From positions 89,867,256 to 89,931,255 of the forward strand of contig NC_088911.1 in the NCBI RefSeq assembly GCF_963576675.1: a stretch of DNA of 64,000 nt, read 5' to 3'. Under the pieces are notes generated by a model. It had not been told where the DNA came from and did no database searches. It was given only the letters and a program-made list of their open reading frames with translations. Position 1 is the first letter of the stretch, and the number at the start of each line of letters is the position of its first letter. Positions 57,825-64,000 of the stretch are shown in pieces. Source of the stretch: Euphorbia lathyris. Its lineage: Eukaryota; Streptophyta; Magnoliopsida; Malpighiales; Euphorbiaceae. Position numbers and translations under genes: made by a program.

Positions 57825-60110
57825 AGAGTAATACATTCGATCAATTAATTGATGTCATTTGTATATATTTATTTTTTTAACACCAATTAATTATCTCCCA
57901 TGATATAATATATTTTTTTTTCATTAGTTGGATGTATAACTCTAAGCGGTCTTAGGTAGAGCGAAATTTAGACTATTGTATTAACGTAAATATGGGTGAC
58001 TCCGGCATTTTAGAGTCTCATACAACTTTTTACATTTTTTTATAAATATAAATTTGATAATATAAAATTTAATATTATTTGATAGCCTGTTACATGATCT
58101 TGATTATGTGTCCAAATCGCGATGCTGATTCAACCTCGTGTTGAGCCTACAAAACAGTATGCAGGTCAGACGGGGCCACAGTCTAGCAAACTCGCTCTGA
58201 TGCTTAAGTCAGTTTCTGGTTTAGGATTGAATGGAGGGGTATAAACTAGTTTAGAGATAGTAGTTAATGTACCGAACCTTGTGTCTACACTTATCTATTT
58301 ATAGTGGTCGATTAGGTTTAAGGTTGTCACCTTCTTGGAATCCTTACGAAGCTCGGATTCTTAATCCCTTAAGGTGTCTAAATCCTGAGAGAAATCTTTT
58401 GTCTCGTAGGATAGATTAGTTGCTTCAAGATACGTTCATAGAGTGGTGAATTGTTTCTATGACCTCTAGAATACGAGCAGCAGTTCCACACCTATATTGT
58501 AGCACTCTTCAATCTTTAGCCTACCTCCCCATTGATAACATTTTACATATCATCTTCCTCCATCAAAGCTAGGTAGTCCCTTTGACTTGCGGTAGGAGTT
58601 TGCTTATGAGGTGACCATCAATCTCGATGACACCTTAGCTCAATAGCTTTTCTCCACTTTAAATGTCTATCGTCAGGCCATGTCTAGCCAGAATTTCTCT
58701 AGAGTTTTTACCATCCTTATGGATATTTGGGCTCGATAAGGTGTTTTCGTAGCAAACATTTAAACAAAGGAGAACCTGCCTTTTTAGATGAATACTTCTA
58801 GTTGGTCTTGTCAGATGGTAATGAAGCGATTTAGAGAGACAATATTGATGCTTGCATAGATAATGCTCTTGCTGTCTAGAACTTCCTCTTGAGTTTTCTC
58901 GCCTCAAATTAGGTGAGGCCTCCTTCCGTCAAGATAACTATAAACAATATGATGTCCAGTGGAATAAGTAGTAGAGTCCTGGTTGTTCAAGCGTTTGATA
59001 GATTCCCCTATTGCTTTGAGTTACGCATGGACTTGCGCCATCTACGCATCATTGCTCTCCTCTCATCTCGTTCACAACGTCTTGGATAATCACCATGTTA
59101 TAGATGAGTTGTTTGGTGATCTCATCCATGAACTTTCTGCTTTCTAGATCTAGATGATTTCCGGGAACTAAATGAGATTTTTACTCGAGGAGCTTGCATT
59201 TGGCGGGGAAGGTTGAAGTGGTTGGTATTATGGAATCTTTCAAGTGAGTCATGAATGCAGTATAGGAGAAGGAACTTATGAGGGTGATTTGAGAAGATAA
59301 CTTCTTAAGATAACATATAAAAAGACTCAAATGAGGGCTATAAAACCAGTGATCTCACTTTCATGCTTAAGTTAACAGAGTTTCATAGGATAAAGATGAT
59401 GAATAATAGAATTCTAGGACTTCATGATGATGTACCTTTTACTGCAAAACTCCATTTTCTATTTATAAGGTATCAATGGTAGTTCCGAAAGTTTATTAGT
59501 TTGTGTAGCCTAATAGTGACTCGGGACACATATGGAGATGACCGTGGAGAATATCCTCTGGTGATCTTATTTGTATTTGGCAGGTAAAATCAGCATCCCG
59601 TAATTATAGGTGTGAATATATGGATTGAAATCTTGCGGACTCAGCCTCCCTCCAATTGGTTCACGTGTCAACTACAGTTATGCTTTAAACATAACACGTT
59701 CAATATTCCATGTGTCTAATGTGATTATTCACGTGTTATCAAATTTATATGAATTAAAAATTCCTTAAGAAGCACTACTTTTCTTGGTGAGTCGAGAGTG
59801 ATGTAGAAAAACTTTGAATTGGGATTATATATATATATATATATATATATGAGAATAGGTATGAAACGAGTGGAGCGCCCGCACACATGTATTACCGCTG
59901 GGACACTTGCTTTTGTTTGTTCATTATACAATTCTTTTATTTATATATTATTAAGTGCCTCTGATGCTAAAAAAAAATCTAATACTATATTTTTTAAATA
60001 AAAACATATTATATATTTTAATAAAAATTCATATTAATATTTTATTTATATAAGAAAATATATTTTTTAAAACATACGTTAGAACATATATTTTAACTTT
60101 TAGATCACGA
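57825..60110. other. Unclassified region
   Basis: No convincing gene. 58100-59700 is less AT-rich with CTT/GAGG-rich wording, perhaps an old retroelement interior, but both strands are full of stops and no motif could be recognised. A scrap 'gggtgactccggcatttta' (57988) resembles the one at 47743. A (TA)n run sits at 59826-59850. Confidence 0.5.
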
Positions 60111-60114
60111 ACTA

Positions 60115-60425
60115 TAAAGTTTAGAACATACGTTATGTTTTTTCGAACATGAGTTATAAATTATATTATAGAACAAATGCAAAAATGATCCAGAAATCTA
60201 CTGATTTTTTTAGAACATTATACTTATTTTTTGGAATACAAACTATAAACTTTAGAACATACGTTATGCTATTTAGAATATGAGTTATAAATTATATTAT
60301 ATAACAAATGCAAAAATTACTGATTTTTTTAAAACATTATACTTAATTTTTAGAACACAAATTATAAAGTTTAGAACATATGTAACAATATTTAGAACAT
60401 CGTCCTTAACATTTTAAAACATAAA
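60115..60425 (+). repeat. Tandem repeat of about 120-130 bp
   Basis: The phrase 'tttagaacatacgttatg' ... 'gagttataaattatattata' recurs at about 60120 and 60252, with a partial third at about 60371. Units are about 85-90% alike by eye. Confidence 0.75.
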
Positions 60426-60469
60426 TTATAAAGATATAGAAGAATTAAATAAATAAGAAATTGGAACAT

Positions 60470-60550
60470 GTTCTTGGATTTTTTTCTATTAATAATTCAT
60501 TATTATGCACATTTTTTCTATTAATAATTCATTATTATGCACATTTAATC
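60470..60550 (+). repeat. Short direct duplication
   Basis: 'ttttttctattaataattcattattatgcacat' occurs twice in tandem (about 60479-60545). Confidence 0.85.
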
Positions 60551-60591
60551 AATATTAATAAGTGTATGCGTCAAATATTAAATAATAGAAG

Positions 60592-60785
60592 CTACTAGCA
60601 TAGTGCTATAATAAGAAGCGCGCGTGGAATGTAGATGGAAGTGCCTATGTTCGACTCCCACTAGCAACATTCAAATTTTTTTTATACTCAAAACAACGTA
60701 GAGCGTGGAGTGTAGATGGAAGTGTCTAGGTTTGACTCCCACTAGCAACATTCCGCGTTTTTTTAAATTTTTATACTCAAAACGG
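60592..60785 (+). mobile_element. SINE-like tRNA head with a second partial copy
   Basis: 'tagcatagtgc' (A-box-like, 60595) and 'tgttcgactcc' (B-box-like, 60648) are spaced as in tRNA-type promoters. The segment 'cgtggaatgtagatggaagtg...cactagcaacattc' is repeated about 98 bp later (60705-60752), as if two copies lie in tandem. Boundaries are not resolved. Confidence 0.5.
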
Positions 60786-60851
60786 CGTAGTTTTGAGTGT
60801 TCTCACCATAAGGGAGTTATCTCATGCAAGAGGAGTGTTCTTACAAGAGCC

Positions 60852-60855
<4 letters not shown>

Positions 60856-60907
<52 letters not shown>
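60856..60907 (+). repeat. (TA)n followed by (AG)n microsatellite
   Basis: About 18 TA units followed by about eight AG units. Confidence 0.95.
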
Positions 60908-60949
60908 TGGGTTTTTGTTACAAAAGTTTTAGGATAAAAGGGGTGTGTC

Positions 60950-61570
60950 TGAAGGACCCAAAAGACGGATTACCAATAACACGCGGAATACCAATAACAA
61001 CACCACAAGGATCTATCTCACAAACAATCAACCAAAGCACAACCAAAGTTCCAAATCAATATATCAAATGTAACCTCAAGAATGGAATCTAAACCACAAT
61101 CAACAACACAAGATTTATACATGGAAAACCTCTTCGGTGTGAAGAGTAAAAAATACGGGACGTTTGAGGAGTCCATCATTCTTCTCTTATTATGATAAAA
61201 TTGAGGGCAAAACAAACCCAACAAAGTATTACAAAAGTTTATAAACCACCAACAACAATCATAAACAATAAGAGATCAAAAAAGAAAACAAATACCAAAA
61301 GAGAAGAATTTGTCTACAATCTGCCCCAGACCCGAACAGACCTTCCAGACCTCCGAACGAAAATCACAACGGTGAGAACAAGGAACAATATGTCAAGAAG
61401 CTCCTGTCCAAAAATCGTGACGATCCGACGGTTCAATATCCGGGAATCACCAAAAACGTGAACTGACATAAGGAGAGAAAGGTCAAAACCGAAAATCTTC
61501 TTTTTGTGTGTTTTCTTCTTCTTTCGTTTGTCTCAATAATGACAACTCATTCACTTAAATACATATTAAC
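60950..61570 (-). repeat. Possible retroelement LTR remnant, antisense
   Basis: The stretch 'cacaagatttatacatggaaaacctcttcggtgtgaagagtaaaaa...' resembles a sequence often met at plant LTR ends. On the minus strand TATTTAAGTG (about 61560) could be its TATA box. No termini or duplication were identified. Confidence 0.35.
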
Positions 61571-62146
61571 CTAACCTTCTCAAAGAAGCGAAAATTAATA
61601 ATAAATGGACTTTAAATATGGATTGGACCATAATGTCTATATAAAATTTTAAAGAGTTTACATGTCCTAAAGTATATCTTTTATGATACGTACATGTGAG
61701 TCTTCAAAGTAATTGAATCCCTTCAAAAAATCTCAATGTCCAGTCTAGAGTTAAGAAAAGTCTTGAGGGTGCAAAATGACTTACAAACACTACCTATAGA
61801 TTACATGGCTACTCCGTATGTATAGTCTTTCAACCGCTTTCGTAGTTTTTTTATATTATAAATTAATATGTTATGCTAATTATATTTTGCAACACGTGTG
61901 GTAGTGGTAGCGTATAAAAATGAATTTGCGGCTTTACTACTCGAAAAGAACGTGCAATGAAACATTACTATTATTAGCAATAAAAGCACAGATGTCCAGA
62001 AAGAGTTCCCAATACATGCAACTTTAGCAGCAGTGCCATCACTTTAATCTTCAAATTCTTTGACCAGCTTAATTACATTGCTGCATGTCATATTCTTTAT
62101 TAGCTCACTTTTTAAAATGTACACTCACATTTTCTATATACTTATT

Positions 62147-62500
62147 GGCCCTGTTTGGGAATTAACTGTTAGCTGTTAGCTGATTACATTAGCTGATTTG
62201 ACTAGCTGTTTGTGTAGATATATTTGGTAAAAATTAGCTGATTGATAATAGCGGTTTCTGCAAAAAGACGAATAAGGGCATTAATTTTGGCGCAGGAGAA
62301 GAGGGAGTCTATCTATTAGGGTTAAAGAAGTCCATTCATTTTAATATTGCAAAACGCTAATTGAAAAAGCTCCTAAATTAGCGTTTTCATCCTAAAACTC
62401 TCTCCATCAAACACTCCAATCAGCGGTTTCGGTGGTCAAACCTCTAAAATTGGTCAAAACCGCTATTTTTATCCCAAAACGCTCTTTACCAAACAGGACC
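62147..62500 (-). mobile_element. Tourist-like MITE, copy 2 (inverted relative to copy 1)
   Basis: Termini GGCCCTGTTTGG and CCAAACAGGACC, with flanking ATT on both sides (62144-62146, 62501-62503). The body is the reverse complement of 31771-32152. Confidence 0.82.
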
Positions 62501-62528
62501 ATTAACTGGTTCATAGCCACAATTTTAT

Positions 62529-62672
62529 GTCAAATAAAATTAAATTTCTATAAATTAATAATATTGGGACCATGAAATTTTATTAATTTATAAAGATATT
62601 AATTTATCGAGTGTTAATTTATTGAACTGGTCCAAATCGGGACCAGAAGAAATTATTATTTTAAAGAGGTTA
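62529..62672 (+). mobile_element. Truncated MITE related to the CAGTAAAACC family
   Basis: 'tttctataaattaataatattgggacc' and the closing 'ccaaatcgggaccagaagaaattattattttaaagaggtt' match the layout of the family at 1832-2351 (gggacc motifs, agaggtt before the terminus). The expected terminus is replaced by the T-run of the LINE, so the LINE probably inserted into this MITE. Confidence 0.65.
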
Positions 62673-64000
62673 TTTTTTTTTTTGGTAAGAAAGGAAAGGA
62701 AAAAAACAAAACCAACAAAAAACCTACACCGGGATCAGTCTAGGAAGGCTGACTCCAATCCTATCCTCTAGGAGAGAAGGCAAAAGAAAAGAAAGAGGAA
62801 CAGATAGGGTAGAAACACCTAACATTCTTCCATGCCCAGCAGCTGCTAAGCGATCCGCCACGCGGTTTTGCTCCCTAAAAATATGGGAGAAATTAAGATA
62901 CTCAAAGGCAGGACGAAGCCTCAAAATAGCTTTGATGAGATTCTGGCTCTTCAAACAAACAGTCTGGCTATCTGAAATCCTGTTAATAGCCTCCAGATTA
63001 TCAGATTCCACCGAGAGCTTTTTAACACCCATGCGAATGGCGAGTTTAATACCTGACAAGATACCCCAGAGCTCCGCAGAAAAGGAGGAGCCCGTCCCCA
63101 AGTTATGGGTAAACCCCGCCATCCAATTGCCACCAGCATCCCGAAGAACTCCTCCAGCAGCAATTCTGCCATTGCTAAGGCAGGAGCCATCAGTATTCAA
63201 CTTAGCAAACCCTTCTCTAGGCTTACTCCAGCCAACTAGCAGGATCTCTTTATCCGGGGAGGGACGAACAAGGGAATCTCTTTCAAAGCTTTTAGTAATA
63301 ACAAAGAGCTTCTTCTAGAAGAAAAACAGTAAATCAGGAATAAGGACAGCCTTACCCGCAAATAATTCTTCATTCCTCCACTTCCAGATTTGGTGACAAG
63401 TAATAGCAAAGAGGATGGCACCGTGCTCCATGTTGGCCAGCAAGTTCCCCTTGGCTCCTTGAGAGAACCAGTCCCCTTCAGAAAAGGCCATGAAGGAAGG
63501 GAGGATGTGATGAGGGAGGATCCCTTCCCAGATCTTCTTACTATTTGGGCAATCCCTCAAGGCATGGCACAAGGTTTCCACATTGCCTCTACATCTACTA
63601 CAGGCACTAGACTCAGTCAAGTGCCTTCTGTGCCTATCCGCATTCGTAAGGAGCCTGTCTTTGATACCCAGCCAAAGGAAGCTCCTGATACGGTAAGGGA
63701 TCTTGAGGGACCATATGGACTTCCAAATCTCCAAGGGAGGATCAGCCCTATTAGGGGTAAAAGCTTCATAGGCCGATTTACAAGAATAAGTACCATTATT
63801 CGTCAAGGCCCAACAATGTCTATCCTTATCCTCCTCTTGATTGCTAATCTTCACTCCTCTAATGTTAAGAAGGGTCTCCAGACTAAAGAAAGAGTCGAAC
63901 TTTGACCAGATCCAGTCTCCCTCCGAGTCCACCACATCAGCAATTTTCCAGGAAAGGAGATCAGCCGACGGAGGGGCATTACACACATCAATCAGCGGTT
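62673..64000 (-). mobile_element. 3' part of an L1-type LINE, running off the right edge
   Basis: The T-run at 62673-62683 is the poly(A) tail of a minus-oriented LINE. The rest of ORF2 and ORF1 should lie beyond 64000. Reading frames are largely intact, so it is much younger than the other LINE pieces here. Confidence 0.9.
62724..64000 (-). pseudogene. LINE ORF2 C-terminus: zinc-binding region and RNase H
   Basis: From the window edge down to 63318 the frame holds the plant LINE zf-RVT domain (WKSIWSLKIPYRIRSFLW, ACSRCRGNVETLCHALRDCP). A TAG at 63317-63315 interrupts it. The same frame then continues to the end at 62724 with RNase H: LNTDGSCL (D), FSAELWGI (E), VESDNLEAI (D) and IFREQNRVADRLA (D), so all catalytic positions are present. 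Only one stop is seen in about 1.25 kb. Confidence 0.9.

Noticed and set aside
58659..58907. 82-codon minus-strand ORF in the unclassified region
   Set aside because: Isolated, with no recognisable motif and stops in all neighbouring frames.

Overview
This window looks like plant nuclear DNA, most likely from a eudicot. It is AT-rich and holds no tRNA or rRNA gene and no host protein gene I can defend. What it does hold is a dense nest of transposable elements: Ty3/gypsy elements of the Tat lineage, an Ale/Retrofit-like Ty1/copia element, L1-type LINEs with DUF4283-like ORF1 and plant-style RNase H, Mutator-, hAT- and Tourist-like miniature elements, a Helitron-like element and tRNA-like SINE heads. 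The species cannot be named from this sequence.

Region 1 (1-20563) is the 3' part of one large Tat-lineage element, called T1 here. Its gag (12-1619) and pol (7643-10890) are split by a non-autonomous LTR element, A (1625-7642, TSD TTCAA). A's left LTR later received a 520-bp MITE, and the uninterrupted site is still visible in its right LTR. Downstream of pol, on the opposite strand, T1 carries a six-exon gene for a plant mobile domain (PMD) protein (16033 down to 11340). A solo LTR (12717-14559, TSD CGGAC) interrupts it. Then come a 46-bp tandem array, a polypurine tract and a 3.3-kb 3' LTR (17291-20563) that contains a GC-rich palindrome array and a hAT element (TSD CGCACGCC).

Region 2 (20564-32832) is old debris: a copia relic split by a LINE, a Mutator-like MITE with a 9-bp TSD, LINE tails on both strands, a 753-bp foldback, a Helitron-like element, a Tourist-like MITE and a SINE-like tRNA head.

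Region 3 (32833-43269) is a solo LTR of family A (TSD AAAAT). It is interrupted by T2 (32903-41510, TSD GTATG), a complete young Tat element whose 416-bp LTRs differ at one base. T2's gag-pol is broken by a frameshift, two stops and a deletion that removes RNase H. Between pol and the 3' LTR, T2 carries a different spliced antisense gene, resembling the Transposase_28 (putative gypsy-type transposon) family.

Region 4 (43270-64000) is AT-rich. It holds a composite MITE, a young minus-strand copia element (48331-53317, LTRs differing at one of 164 bases, TSD ACACT), another Mutator-like MITE, a 2.16-kb solo LTR (TSD GTATG), a poly(A)-tailed retroposed sequence with a 16-bp TSD, and the 3' end of a LINE that runs off the right edge.

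The strongest observation is that two Tat elements in one window carry two unrelated, spliced, host-like antisense genes in the same place: convergent with pol, just upstream of the hypervariable 3' region. The T1 cargo model is supported by canonical introns and by a reading frame that continues exactly across the solo-LTR insertion.
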